Source of the DNA: Callipepla californica brunnescens | Lineage: Eukaryota; Chordata; Aves; Galliformes; Odontophoridae | Direction: 5' to 3' | Length of the DNA: 64,000 nucleotides | NCBI GenBank assembly: GCA_023055505.1 | Contig: JALIRH010000004.1 | Coordinates: 30,633,502 to 30,697,501 of the forward strand | Part shown: piece by piece, positions 1-11,933 of the stretch | How the letters are laid out: each line of letters begins with the position of its first letter | Numbering within the stretch: position 1 is the stretch's first letter | Notes under the pieces: model-generated | The model's input: the letters and a program-made list of their open reading frames with translations, nothing else | Databases searched by the model: none | What the model was told of the DNA's origin: nothing | Program-made: the position numbers and the translations under genes

Positions 1-286
1 CTTTGTAAAAAAAAACAAGCAGCTTTGTAAAAAAACATGTATCTAATAAGTCACAGGAACAATTCAAATGAATAATTACTCTTAAATATGAATAGTAATC
101 ATTATTCATAAACTCTTCCAGTTTAAATATTGAAATAATATGCACTTAGGAAAATATATATCCCACAGGAAGAAGACACTTTTTTCTTCAACAATTCTTT
201 CAGATGGAGCCAAGTATTTCTATTATTATTATTAGTTTTTTCGAGAAAGCTTTGATTTCAGTTTCCCTTCTGGTAATCACACAGCA

Positions 287-310
287 CTTTTCCTTCTGAG
301 AAGGGAAAAG
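287..310. repeat. Near-perfect short hairpin
   Basis: CTTTTCC-TTCT faces AGAAGGGAAAAG across a minimal turn, with one unpaired base. The whole unit is 24 bp. No flanking gene or terminator context gives it a function. Confidence 0.5.
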
Positions 311-1698
311 AATTGTTGCGGCTTTCTGACAAGATTTTTGGGATGCATTTTTGAAGAGTTGTTTGATTTTTTTTCAGAAATCATTAACACTTTAAGTTCT
401 TTGATGAGATAAATCCCATCATAGCTTAGTGTATTCTTTTTTGTATGTGTATTAAGATGGTTTATCACCAAAAATTTGTAAAACATAACAAAATATACAT
501 TACACTTGTTCCCTATGGCCAAAGTAGTAAAGATAACCAAAAATATCTTTTTTCCCAAAGGAAAGAAATGGTGAAATACAGAAATCCAAACTCATTTTCA
601 GTGGAAAAGAGCCAAAATGGAATTGTGAATTGCTGAAAGAAGTGTTAGTTTTGAGTGCTCACCCAACCTCCCATGCTTTTGCTGGAATACATGTAAGATT
701 TGATTATGACATTGTGGCTGAGGTTTTTAAAATACTGGAAGGGATATAACTCAGCTTACCCTACCGAAAAATAAAGCAAAATACTCTGCATTTGAAAATC
801 TTACTTGATATGACCTTTCTTATTAAGAGACAAACATTATAAAAGGACTGATGGCAAATAATATGAGTGTTACCTTCAATGCATATGTTGATTTCAGGTT
901 AAAATGTCATTTTATCTATTAGTTTGTATAGCTAAGCAACAGAAAAACCCACGTTTCAGGCAGCACAACAGTTAGAAATGAAACTAGTGAGATGAGGAAA
1001 TTCTGAATTAAAGACTGAAAATCAATTCTTGTCCACCCAGCTGCGGTTCAATATTGCTGCTTATATGGAATTCATTATCAGGCATTGCTTAGCGAACTTA
1101 GCAACTCTTAACATACAGTAGGGTACAACAAGGTGAGTTAAGGATGAAATTTCCTCTGAAGTGCTATGTCTCTCTGCTGTTTCAAGTTAAAGTAAAAGTA
1201 GTAAAATATTGGAACTCTCTTTCTTTCTGTAACACAATTTATCTGAAAGAGTACACTTGCCTCTTTGTGAAAACAAAAAAGAAAACATGATCCCATAAAT
1301 TTAAGTTTGCTGTGTGTTGAAATGGTAGCTTGCTGGTGTCTTTTAGACTCAACAGGTATATAGCTACACTTCAAGCAAATATCTGCCTGACAACTTAAAC
1401 TATATCCTTGGATGTAAAAACTTAGACACTTCAGAATATGCCCTGTTAACTCACAGCATGAAGATAAAGAAGGTGAGTTCTCCCTAATGTAGTATAGTAA
1501 ACTACTTTGTAGGAGCAGCAATAGCATCTGTTGTCAGTAGATTTATTTTTATTTTTCTTGTGACACTTATGCTATTAACAGGTAACAGCAAAAAATAATG
1601 TTAAACAAAACTGGAGAATACAGGCTGTATGCTGCGGCCAGAAGACTCATTCTGAGTATCCAAAACTGTTATTCACAATTACTGCAAAGCTGTCAGGA

Positions 1699-1716
1699 TA
1701 TGTATATATATACATA
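1699..1716. repeat. 18-bp TA-rich palindrome
   Basis: TATGTATATATATACATA is its own reverse complement. It sits in a slightly longer TA-rich patch and is probably just a simple-sequence by-product. Confidence 0.6.
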
Positions 1717-2093
1717 CATATATAAATATTTGCAAAACTAATAAGCTTCTTCCAGACAGATTATTCATCTTATTTGTAAATACATTTTGAAAATTACCAA
1801 AGTTTGACTTCACCTATTTTATGGCCCAGTTATAAACACCAGAAAATAAGATTTAGTGCTGTAATGGAAACACTAACAGGCTCTTGACAACAGCAGTGCA
1901 AGAGTGCACCTTTGTATCGCAGCACACTATCCCAGCTGAAAAAACTCACTAGTTATCTAGGATAGTATGGAAAAAAGAGCACTGTTGTTTTAGAAAAGAC
2001 AGTTACTTGAAAATTGGCGTAAAGTGGTGAAAAGTAGGAAGGATGGTTTCTCTTTTTTTCCCCAAACCAACCTAACTACTCTATAAAGTAATG

Positions 2094-2134
2094 CACAAAT
2101 CATTCATTATAATGAGTCATAACAATGATTTGTG
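2094..2134. repeat. Inverted repeat with 11-bp perfect arms
   Basis: CACAAATCATT (2094-2104) is matched by AATGATTTGTG (2124-2134). The 19-nt spacer itself contains the 10-bp palindrome CATTATAATG (2105-2114). No coding or known element context was seen. Confidence 0.7.
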
Positions 2135-2425
2135 ATCTTCCAAGTTTTCATTTTATGCCCCTCTGTTTTTCCTTAAAGACAGGAGGATAGACAAAGACTG
2201 GAAACTGGGTCATATGGATCACGGCACCACTGCTATGTCTGGAATTTTCTTATAAATATCCTATTGCTCTGAGGTTCATAGGCCTGACTGAAACAGCAGG
2301 GACGATCTCATTTGTACTTTTATAGTTGTAGAGGGATTTGCAAGAGTTAATGCAATTTTCCATAATATTTCTTACTGACTTCAGGAATAAAGGGAGAGTT
2401 TCCTTTTTAATCAGTATCTGAAACA

Positions 2426-2469
2426 TTGTTAAATCTAAGGAAAAACAGGACCTCTTTCAGATTTAACAA
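2426..2469. repeat. Inverted repeat with 11-bp perfect arms
   Basis: TTGTTAAATCT (2426-2436) is the exact reverse complement of AGATTTAACAA (2459-2469). The spacer is 22 nt and its ends (AAGG and CCTCTT) partly extend the stem. It is shorter than a typical microRNA precursor, so a pre-miRNA call is not supported. Confidence 0.7.
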
Positions 2470-2639
2470 GACTTTTTCAAGCACTGATAATTTTAAAGGT
2501 ACAAAACAGGGAAGCATCTGAAAAAGAAAGAGGATTGCAGCAAAGTGTTTGTGGGAAGCAGGCAGAACAGTAGCTGGAAGACAAACTCACCAGATTTTAC
2601 TGCATATTTGCAGTCTTGTGTCTCTTATGTACTGCTTTC

Positions 2640-2669
2640 AAAAATAAAATAAAAAAAAGAAAGAAAAAG
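2640..2669. repeat. A-rich low-complexity tract
   Basis: About 30 bases are almost entirely A, interrupted by single T or G. No retroposed sequence or target duplication could be recognised beside it. Confidence 0.7.
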
Positions 2670-4892
2670 TTAAATGAGTATTTTTGATTTCATGAAAGTC
2701 TTCAAAGAAATATTTGAAGATCCTGTTACAATGACCTCAGAAAAAAATGTTCCATTAATCATCAGCTGGAAACTAGAAATATTCTCCACTCACACAAGAC
2801 TTTTAAAGATATTTTGCTTAAGTTCTCCAGCCAGATTGTGCTAACATGGTTGACCTGGCTCAGCTACTGAACCCTAAGAGTGAAGCTGTCGTGCAGTATT
2901 TCCAAGGGACTACTTCCTTTTCACATTCAGCACATCTTCCACACACTCACTTAGTCAAGTCTTTGTAGCACTACATGGCCTTAGAGATAAAACTAATCGA
3001 TTTTTGATTTATGAAATGCCTACTGACATATAAAATGGGTTTGTTAAAATATGATTGAAAAGTCAATGCATCATACAGAATTCAAAGATAATGACTATGT
3101 ATAAAATTATATATAACAATCGAGGTTACAAGTAGGGTTACATCTATATTGGTCTATAAATTGCTATTTGCAGTTTAAGGCCAAACTGAGTAAGAGTGCA
3201 ATAAATAAAAACCAAAGTACAACATGTCAGCCTTACAACATTTCCCCCTCTTTTTCTTAGCCTATATGCTAATGGGGGAAGCAGCTATAAGAAAAGACTC
3301 TGCTTCTTCCAAAAGAGAGGCATATAAAGCAAGAACAAGCCATCTCTCCAAGAACAAACTCGACCTTAAGAGTCTGTAGAAGAAAATTTCCAGTTTGACT
3401 ACATGCATGGGAGTTTTTAGCCTTTTTCTGTTTCAAGACTCTCTTGAAAATGCAAATAGCCATTCTGCCTACCAGCTAAGACATATATCACCTACCAAAC
3501 CCACTACTAGAGATCACATGATGCCAACATGTCATTGTAACTGTTTGCAGAAACCACAAATTCACAGTCAACAAACACTGCTGCTTTTGTTGCAAGAAGT
3601 TTTCAATATGACGCTATGGTTCAGAAAAAGGGCAAATAGGGAAAGTCAGTCACAGGGGAATGACTGATAGATGCATAAAGAGTGAGCAAAATTATGAACA
3701 CTGGTAGGAAGGAGAAGAGAGTAGTCCAAAGAATGCAATGTACAACAGATTACACCTTCAGACAGTCATTGGTCAAAATATGAGCAATGCATCATCACTT
3801 CTGTTCCTTGCATGTCATCTCTAGCACTCATGACCTAGCACTGCAAGTCTGAAATTTCCCTTCTTTCTCTATTTATTGAATGGATAGTCATAATGTAGGC
3901 ATGAATGATATCTGAATTACTATATGGTATAGATTTATTGTACTTTACTATATCAAATTACAATGCTCAAAGCCATCAGCTTCCATTAACAGTAAAAACA
4001 GCTTAGAAAATATATTAGAATCCGATGTTTTAATGATGATGAGAAACTTCTGTAGGAATTTCTATCCTGAACAACAAATATCACAATAGGGTATGTAGTT
4101 TTCAGAGGTTCCCTACATCTACACCACATCTCATGTCTTATTGATGATCGTATAAGATGCAAATGGCATCTTTAATGTCTTCAACTTTTTTTTTAGGATC
4201 AAAGACACTCTCACCACCATTGTGTTCAACATTCTTCAGCAACTGCTGTTTCCCTCCCTACTACTAGACTACATGCAGAGGAAACATGATATGACTTGAG
4301 GAGCTACTTATCTTTTGCGGAATATGTGAAGTGAGAAAGGTCCAATTTCCACAGTACTGTTATAAATTATGTCTGAAGAATAAGAAAAATGGTCAGAAAA
4401 GTAATGTGTTTCCGGATCTGGTCACAAAATGGCCTTCAAATAGCCTACAAACTTTCTGTCCAGTTTAGGATTGTGTACTAGGAAGCACTTTAGCTGCTTC
4501 ATTTCTTGTCATTCTGTCACTGCCCTGAGAGCTATGAATTCATGGAGTTCCAGTGAATACCTTGAAGAAGGTCTTCCATGTAGAGGATTTGGACAATTGC
4601 AAACATCGATTAAATAGGACTCCAAAAGTGAAAAAATTCTCTAAATGGTGAACACCAAAACACATGAAGTGTAAGTGGACATAAATTTAATAAAGACAGG
4701 CTAAAAAGTGGGAAAAATCCTACCCCTGTACCTGATAGTATCTAGATATGAAAGTTTCTAGAACTGCTCATCTACTGTTATAGACTAAGTTTTGTTGTGA
4801 ATAAGGAATACAATTCTGAAAAATGCAGGGGAGCAAATCAGTTTCCTCTATTCTCATTTTGTAAATGTAAGAAAATAAAACCTATTAAATAG

Positions 4893-4930
4893 CAAAAACA
4901 AAACAAAAACAAAAAACAACAAAACAAGAC
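4893..4930. repeat. (CAAAA)n-like A-rich tract
   Basis: A run of CAAAA and CAAAAA units is followed by CAAC-type units. It is low-complexity sequence typical of vertebrate non-coding DNA. Confidence 0.7.
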
Positions 4931-5040
4931 AGATGATCTACTCATATTTATGCAGCTAAATCAAGAAGTACTTTCTAAAACTCTATCATAAATCCATTCT
5001 TTTTAGCAGAAAAAAGACCTCATCAAATTTTTAAGAAGCT

Positions 5041-5080
5041 TCCCCCCACCCCCCAAAAAAGAAAGAAAGAAAAAAAAAAG
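5041..5080. repeat. C-run followed by GAAA-rich tract
   Basis: Two six-base C runs separated by one A (5042-5054) run directly into an A and GAAA tract up to about 5080. The strand switches abruptly from pure C to pure purine, making a short polypyrimidine/polypurine junction. Confidence 0.65.
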
Positions 5081-6365
5081 TCAGTATTAAAAACATCCAC
5101 CAGTTGTTTCAACTATAGAACCCAAAGCTCTAGGAAGTCCAGGAATGATTTTATACATGTATACATACATGTACGCACTCTTTCTTTCCTCTAATTATAA
5201 GAAATAGAAAGGATAAAGGCTTATAGGAAGAAACAACGAACATAGCACAAATACACATCTTCAAATTTATTGTTCTTTTTATACCCTGGCATATTACTTA
5301 AAAAGTAAATCAATAGGTTGACATATGCTGTAGAGTTTAGATAACCAATTTAACACCTCTGCATAAAGTTAGAGAGGAGAATTTATTATTTCTAGAAAGA
5401 GTAGACAAAAGTCTTTGAGGATTAATTTCATGCTGTGGGTTAAATTTCACTCTCACGATAGGCCAACTATTGCCTGGGGCTCTACAGATAATGAACCTGC
5501 CAAGGGATTAGCAAGGAAACACTTGTGTTATTATAAATCGTGTGCACTTCCCTTTCTAACCAACTTCATCCTTCATGACGTTAACAAATTATACTCTGTC
5601 CACGTTTCAGTATAATGCAAAGCTGTGAATGACCCTGAACCAATAGTACATTAGATAAGATCTTCTCAAGGCACAAATAACTATTAAATTTGGTTGAAAG
5701 ATTCAGACCTCTTGAAGTGAGAGCACAAGTCTTGTTTTGTCAAATCTCTCCCAGAAGCAGAGAAACATTTGTATGCAGAATCTGTTGAGTGTCAGCTGAT
5801 ATAGTGTAAAATCACTTTTGGAGAAATGCACACAAATTAATCATATGCAAAATCAAACTGGAGAAAATCTTAGGGATAATTAACCTACTATAAATGACTA
5901 TGGAAAGATGATTATCACTTGTTATCATTGTAAACAATGAGTTTACTAAAGAACTACAACATAAATTATCATATTTATATTATTTCCAATAATAATTTTA
6001 TGACTAAGATAATTAGAGTATTACTGATGCAAATCTAGATGTTCTGTGTATTTGATTCTTTTCTCCTTTCTTTTCTTGCTAAACTTAACACTTCCGCTCT
6101 TTTTCCTGTTGAAAGTAGGTCAGGTTCAAGACAATCAATGTTCAGCTTGACTGGTATGCACAGTAAAATTGTAGAACATTAAAGTAGAAATCTGGCATCA
6201 TGAACTGCATCCTGAATAATAGTTACACACTACTGTACAAATAAAATGGCAAGAATGGCAAGAAAGAAGCCTAGACTCTGAAACTTCTCCTGTTGACCCA
6301 AATTGGCTTAGGACAACATTCCCTGAGATTTAGAGATAGTAGTACTACTGCCAATGATTCCTAAA

Positions 6366-6425
6366 GAGAGACAGATAAACAGATAAACAGACAGAGTGAC
6401 AGACGGACAGACACACACACACACA
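6366..6425. repeat. Compound (ACAG)n/(AC)n imperfect microsatellite
   Basis: Degenerate ACAGATAA and ACAG units grade into a short perfect (AC)n tract near 6410-6424. The pattern is a decayed tetranucleotide array with a fresher dinucleotide end. Confidence 0.8.
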
Positions 6426-9400
6426 AAAGGTAGGGTTCTATCAGTATAACTTCCTTCTGCAGGTTTTGTAGCATTTGAACAGAACAACAGACAGCATTTT
6501 TCTGCACTCTCTTTACTTCCTCAGCCTTGGAAGCCAGAGCTGCCTTTGAGACAAACCATCTCCAGGGCACAGTAACACATCACTTCTAATCACTACAAAT
6601 TAATCATCTGTGTAAATTGCTCTGCGATTCATTCATTGTGCCAGATTGTCAAAAGCATGGCAGTGCTCCCTTTTATTTCTCTTGCCAAATGGTCTGGGCA
6701 GGACCCCTTGCTAATGCACCCTTAAACACTCTGAGAGACCATGATCTTAGAAGTTGTCCCTGGATCTGAAAAGTGTGATTTTATTATGTTGGAAACGTTT
6801 TGTCTATTCAACCTCGAGCATGCGACCAGTGAGCTCTGCTCTCTTGCTGTGGTTTCAGCCTTCTGCTCTTTGGGGAACAGCCTGCACCCACCTCTCGCAC
6901 CCTCCATGAGTCACTCTAAGCTCCGCCAGATGAGTCGGACTGGTCGCATTGTTGTGATTGTTCTCATGAGACCAAAACAGAAATTTTGCAATTATTCCCT
7001 CACAGTGTATCAATATGATTTTCTTACATTGGTTTGGCAAGAGTGTAGTTGCTGCATTTTCCTCAGCTTTCTAACAGAACAGGAAGCAATACCATTGTTT
7101 TAGGTGGCTGATAATGTAAAGTAATAAATGCCTGAATTTTGAGAATTTGCCATTCTAAGTCCTTTCATTTTTTTTCTGTTTCAGTCTGTTCTGTTTTATA
7201 GTAGAGTATTTCAGCATAGTATGAGATCTCAGCAAGTACTGTGTTTGTAGCAGAAAGTGATGTCTTCATCTAAAGGAGTAGAGAGAAAACAGAGCGAGCA
7301 AAGGACTGCATTCAAGTGAAGGGGAGACAGACTGAAGAAGAATAACCTGGGAGCTGAACAAGACAAAGAAAAAAAGTACAGAACTGGTGAGCTAGATGTG
7401 GACAGACCTGATAGAAAAAAAGACAAACAGCTACTGGTGGTGAGCAAGGCAAAAAGTTGATGCTGGAAAAGAAGGGTAAGGAGAAATGGGAGGCTGGCAG
7501 CAGAAGTGGGAATATAGGAAGACAGAAATTATCAGGGCCTCAAGAGTCTGCAGTAATTTGTGCACATGCCTTTGCACATGCCTTATGATGCATTCCTTAA
7601 ACAAAAATCTTTTCAGTATTTTCACTGAATGGAATTGTTTCATAAAAATATGTTTTCTACATCTCTATGGCTTGTTTTTGGAAGTGGAAATCTCAGAGGA
7701 AAATGTCATCTTTGAAAATCTCCACAAAAAATAATATCTGTGAAACATTTGTGGTAATAAAAATGTGCAAGAAGACATTTATATTTTGAGGCCCCTTCTT
7801 CACTAAGTCTGCAGTATAAATGAGAGTCTGAAAATGAATCAACTTGCATTAGCAACAAAGATGTGTAAGTTGGTGTATAACATGCAGAATAAATTAAATA
7901 TTGTCATGTGGCCCATGTTACTATAGAGACACATTATTAGGGATTGTGCAACTTGTAGTTTTCTGAAAGCTAATGACATTTAATTCAGACATAGTAAGTT
8001 CACTTAGAATGTAACAGTCCTGTATATTTCTTGGTTGTTTTTTACTAGAATAACAAATCCTAAGTCAGCTTAAAACAATTTTATGCTACACTTCTAATCA
8101 TAGAATAATATACATTCTACTTTGCATTAAATAATATATACATTCACATCTGTTGCATATTACTTGTTGCCTCTTTGCCCCCTTCCCTGAAGGGAGCTTC
8201 TTGTTTTGGCAACATGTTAGTGTCTTACTTCTGGCAAACTCTTGATTTATAAAGGAATAATTGCAAAACTAATGTAAATTTACTTCTGATCCTGATATTT
8301 CCACTTCCTCTTCATTGAACAGGAGTTGTTACTCTTACACTAAAGAGGAGGAATTTAAAGAAAATCCTACTAACAAATGGAGCAAGAGAATGAAGTGATC
8401 CATCTAATTGCTACACACCACCTGCTTTTATTACCTCTGTTTGTCTTAAAGAAATTCAAGCTGAGTGTGAGAGATAAGAGCTATCACCTTTGTAAGAGAT
8501 TTGCCAAGTAGTTGTTAGCAGACTAAACTGGCATCTTGGACCACTTTTTGCCATTTGTTGACCATGAACTTTCTATTAATATATGGCACGTACAGATGAG
8601 GGCTGTCGGGAAATGCTTCCAGCAGACAACCAAGTGGCAAAGATTCTCATTATTAGATGAGTACTCAGTGATACTGATCTCTACCCAAACAGGCACTATA
8701 CTGTCAGAAACACATTGAATTCTACACAACTTTTACAATCTATGTACACTAAAAGCAGTATCTAAAAAGAAATGGAACAGTTATTTATCAGTAACCAAAA
8801 TATGATTTAATCTTAAGTGCCGGGTAGTAATAATAATCTGCGTAGTAAATATATTTTTGTCAGATTTGTTCAAATTTACTGGTAGCCTGAGCCATAAAAG
8901 AGGAGAGCTAGACATTTCTTGACAAGTTGAATCTTTGTGTCTATCAGCTTTCAGCCCGTACTACACAGTGACATCCGTCCTGTAGATAACTTGTCTTTGA
9001 GACTAATGTGTCTTCACTTACTACTACACCCCTCTTTGGATAAGTTCTGAGATGCCAGTAGACACAAATCTGAAGACCTTGTCTTCAAAATAATTTAAAG
9101 CCTGCTGTAATACAGATCCAAAAACACAGTGAGCAAGGTCTTGTCAAAATGCAAAATCAGCAGTGTCAGGAGGCAGAGCTTGCTGTCTGCAATCTGATCC
9201 TTCCACACACCATAATCTCCATTTTATTTTGCCTAATGAGGTAGGAGTTAAAACAGTTGACCTGATCAAATTCAGATGGCAGCCCTAAAGGATGAGCCCC
9301 CTGCTGCACTCTTGTCCCGACACCCTTTGTTACCTCCAAGTGAGCTGAGACCAGGCTGTGAACCATGTAAATAGGAGGTTTCCAGGTTAATGAAAAGCTG

Positions 9401-10099
9401 CAACAGCGTTCTAAATCAGGACAGAAGGTTATGCCTTTCTAATCCAAAGAAACTTTCATGAACCTGAGTAATAAAGTTTAACGAATGCTGGTCATTTTGA
9501 ACCTTGCAAATAGAGACTGGACAAAGCGTAACAGCTTCCTTATAAAATTTCCCCTCTGTATAGTTACTGCTCAGCATATATCATTAAAGCAACATGAATT
9601 TGTTTTCTTATGACAAAATCAAACATATCAATTAAAAAAGGGTGTATTTGGAAAAGGCAGTTAATGTTTCCTATGAATTGATGTTTTTATTAGGTGATGG
9701 CATGTTCGCCGTTTCATTTCATTACTTATCTGCCAAGGAGTTTCTTTCAACACCAAATCAGAATCTACATGCTACAATCATGTAACACATTCAGCTTCAG
9801 TCCATGTGCTCCAGCTGTTGACACAGATAAATCTTTAAAGGTGGACAAAGCATAAAAATGTTTTAGATTATTTTTCACTGCGTGTTGTAATGTGCAGCCT
9901 TTTACACAAAGAATATAACTGGATTCACCCATTATACTTCCACTTGTTACTTTAACAACAAAACTGAGAAAATCCCATGTTTGACAGTATGTCTATGGTG
10001 TCTACATATAACTATGGAGAGTCAAGGAGTATGAATTTCAGTTTACAATCAGTAATCAGCTGTGCAATCAGCACAGCTTTTTATTCAACTTTGAGTATA
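6426..10099. other. Non-coding unique sequence
   Basis: No gene was recognised. Sequence around 6740-6950 is somewhat more GC-rich and carries overlapping open frames on both strands, the longest about 120 codons at 6741-7103. These frames show no domain or composition I can place, and the overlap argues against coding. A 260-bp purine-skewed block lies at 7258-7515 and a 12-bp tandem duplication of GCACATGCCTTT near 7563-7586. Confidence 0.55.
7258..7515. other. Purine-skewed block
   Basis: The plus strand is strongly enriched in A and G over about 260 bases without being a simple repeat. It therefore looks like asymmetric unique sequence rather than a microsatellite. Function is unknown. 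It could be an old purine-rich repeat or the remnant of a transcribed strand. Confidence 0.45.
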
Positions 10100-10117
10100 G
10101 GGTGGTGGGGGGGAGGG
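10100..10117 (+). other. Candidate G-quadruplex motif
   Basis: The G tracts GGG, GGGGGGG and GGG, separated by TGGT and A, meet the four-tract G3+ pattern with loops of 1-4 bases if the seven-G run is split. It is an isolated motif in AT-rich surroundings, with no nearby gene to give it a regulatory role. Confidence 0.5.
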
Positions 10118-11357
10118 CAATCTCGGACACGCAGTCAAAAGATCATGTAGATAAATTAATTGGATAAGATATGCACCAGAATGCCTCATTTTGTCTCTGG
10201 AGTTTCATTAAAATGTTAGAATACACTTCCTGGTTCAGGATGTCTGATTTGTTTTAGCATGTAAAGCGTTCCATATTATGAAAACATGCATTTTAACACA
10301 CACAGAAAATACTAAACTGTATAGCAAAAACATGATGCCTCTATGGATGAAAAATACATGTATGGTTTATGGTTACATAGGTTTAACTCTACTGAAAATT
10401 TATTTTAATTTACCTGTCTTGAAGAAAAGTGTGACAGCCTTTACATTTGTCCTGTTTTGTGCTTATATCCTGGGTGGTTATTCATTTATCCCTTAGTATA
10501 CACTATTTTTTGTGTTCAGATTTCACTGGACTGTATTTTCAGTCCTTTTTTCCTTTCCTCAACTTAGGCAATCACAACACCACTTTTCCTACATTCCAGT
10601 AATCATTTCTGAAGCCATTCATCAGGATTTCAGAAGCTGCTCTTGAAAAATTAGATACATGTGCTCAGTATAAATGAGAATGCAGTGATTTATGACACAG
10701 GTCATTTTGAAAACCCACGAGTTCTTCTCCAGTGACATGCCAGAAATCACAACTATTACTATTGAGCTGTGATCTGTTTATTATACAGCTTATGGTGGTG
10801 TGTGATGTCTAATTTAGTTTTAATGTGTCACATTCTTTCTGGTAAATTTTTGAAAACAAGATTTACAGTTGTTTAGAGTTTGACTAGAACAGTAAACTCC
10901 TAGTTTATTTAATACTTTTTAAAGTGGATTGATTAAACTATTGGCCTGTTTGCACTCAATGTTTGAACTATGAAGGCAGTATTGTGTTAATTGTAACTCC
11001 AGCAGTCAGCAGATCTATAAATCATGTGTTATGCATCTCCAGAGTGAAAAACATAGATGATCAGTCTGACTGGCAGAAAAGAAATTCTATTCCTGGGTTC
11101 TCCTCAGTTCACAAAGGGAGGATGAGGTAATTACAACAAACAAGGGCCTTTCCCAAATTCCATGTTCTCAGTCATAAGCTGGAGAGAGTGATATAGCAAG
11201 TGGGTCAAAGCAGGTTCCTGACCTTACATCTAGCAAGGCCTCAGCACTGCATTTGCTGCAATGTTCTTAGTCAGCTCCTGCTTATACTTCTGTTGGTGGC
11301 TGATCAGTACCAATTTATCCAGTGGCAATAGTCAGAAATTACAGATGCTGAGATTTG
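10118..11357. other. Non-coding unique sequence upstream of the LTR
   Basis: Nothing recognisable is present: AT-rich sequence without long open frames. It ends at the target site of the solo LTR. Confidence 0.55.
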
Positions 11358-11933
11358 CTATGTGTCAGCGGTTTACTGGGCTAGTTTGGCCCGGTTCTGT
11401 GATAATTGGTGTGGGGGACCCACAGACCCACACCCCAGGAAAGGGGAAGGGGGAAAGGGAAAAGGGAGATGGGCCTAGAAACAAAACAGCGGCAACGATC
11501 TGAGGAGGAAAGCTAATTTACTAAATAATATATCAGAAAGCAAAATAACATCATATAATACAATATAATTGGAAATGAACCTAATGAATCAAAGAAAATG
11601 AGCAAGAGAGAGTGTCTGATAAACTGAAGGCCTTATGCTAAATGCTGAAGACGAGATGGCAGTGAGCACCCACTGCTGAGTAGATCCCAAAGGAAAGAAA
11701 GCAAGCCCTGTGACCGCAGACAGTTTTTATCTTTCCCTCCAAGCAGAAACATGTAAAAATGCAAAGCATCACACAGTCCTCTGGGGAATGTAGTTCTTCT
11801 CTTCTGAGACAGGTATACCCGGAATTATCAATGATCTATTGATCTGGAATATTAACTCTTTAACTCTTATTGCACTACATGATGTTATGATGTGGAATAC
11901 CAATGCCAGAAATCATAAAACTATGACACTATG
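11358..11933. repeat. 5-bp target-site duplication pair flanking the LTR
   Basis: CTATG at 11358-11362 and CTATG at 11929-11933 directly abut the LTR ends. A perfect 5-bp duplication is the expected footprint of retroviral-type integration and defines the insertion boundaries to the base. Confidence 0.8.
11363..11928 (+). mobile_element. Solo LTR of an avian-type endogenous retrovirus
   Basis: The element starts TGTCAGCGGTTT and ends AAACTATGACA. That gives the canonical TG...CA ends and a 5-bp terminal inverted repeat (TGTCA/TGACA), with the adjoining GTTT and AAAC also complementary. It is 566 bp long and flanked by CTATG duplications. The start is G-rich with a CCACAGACCCACACCCC segment, followed by an A-rich GGAAAGG block. 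The phrases GATCTGAGGAGGAAAGCTAATTT and GGGGAATGTAGTTCTTCTC resemble what I remember of bird ERV LTRs. No primer-binding site, gag, pol or env sequence follows, so it appears to be a solo LTR left by LTR-LTR recombination. The 5-bp duplication would fit ERVL-like elements in birds, but the family is inferred and not tested. Orientation follows the G-rich start and is tentative. Confidence 0.82.

Larger units (their letters stand above)
1..6360. other. Non-coding AT-rich unique sequence
   Basis: No exon, RNA gene or recognisable interspersed repeat was seen. Open frames are all under about 130 codons, lie on both strands and resemble no family I know. The stretch holds A-rich tracts near 2640, 4893 and 5055 and several short inverted repeats (287, 1699, 2094, 2426), listed separately. 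It is probably intergenic or intronic. Diverged old repeats could be hidden here and would need a profile search. Confidence 0.6.

Noticed and set aside
6741..7103. 120-codon plus-strand open frame in a GC-richer pocket
   Set aside because: It is overlapped by two minus-strand frames of about 60 codons and has no domain or signal that I recognise.
7160..7184. Splice-acceptor-like polypyrimidine tract ending in TTTCAG
   Set aside because: Such sequences occur often by chance in T-rich DNA, and no coding frame with a matching donor follows. It is kept only as a hint within the purine-block finding.
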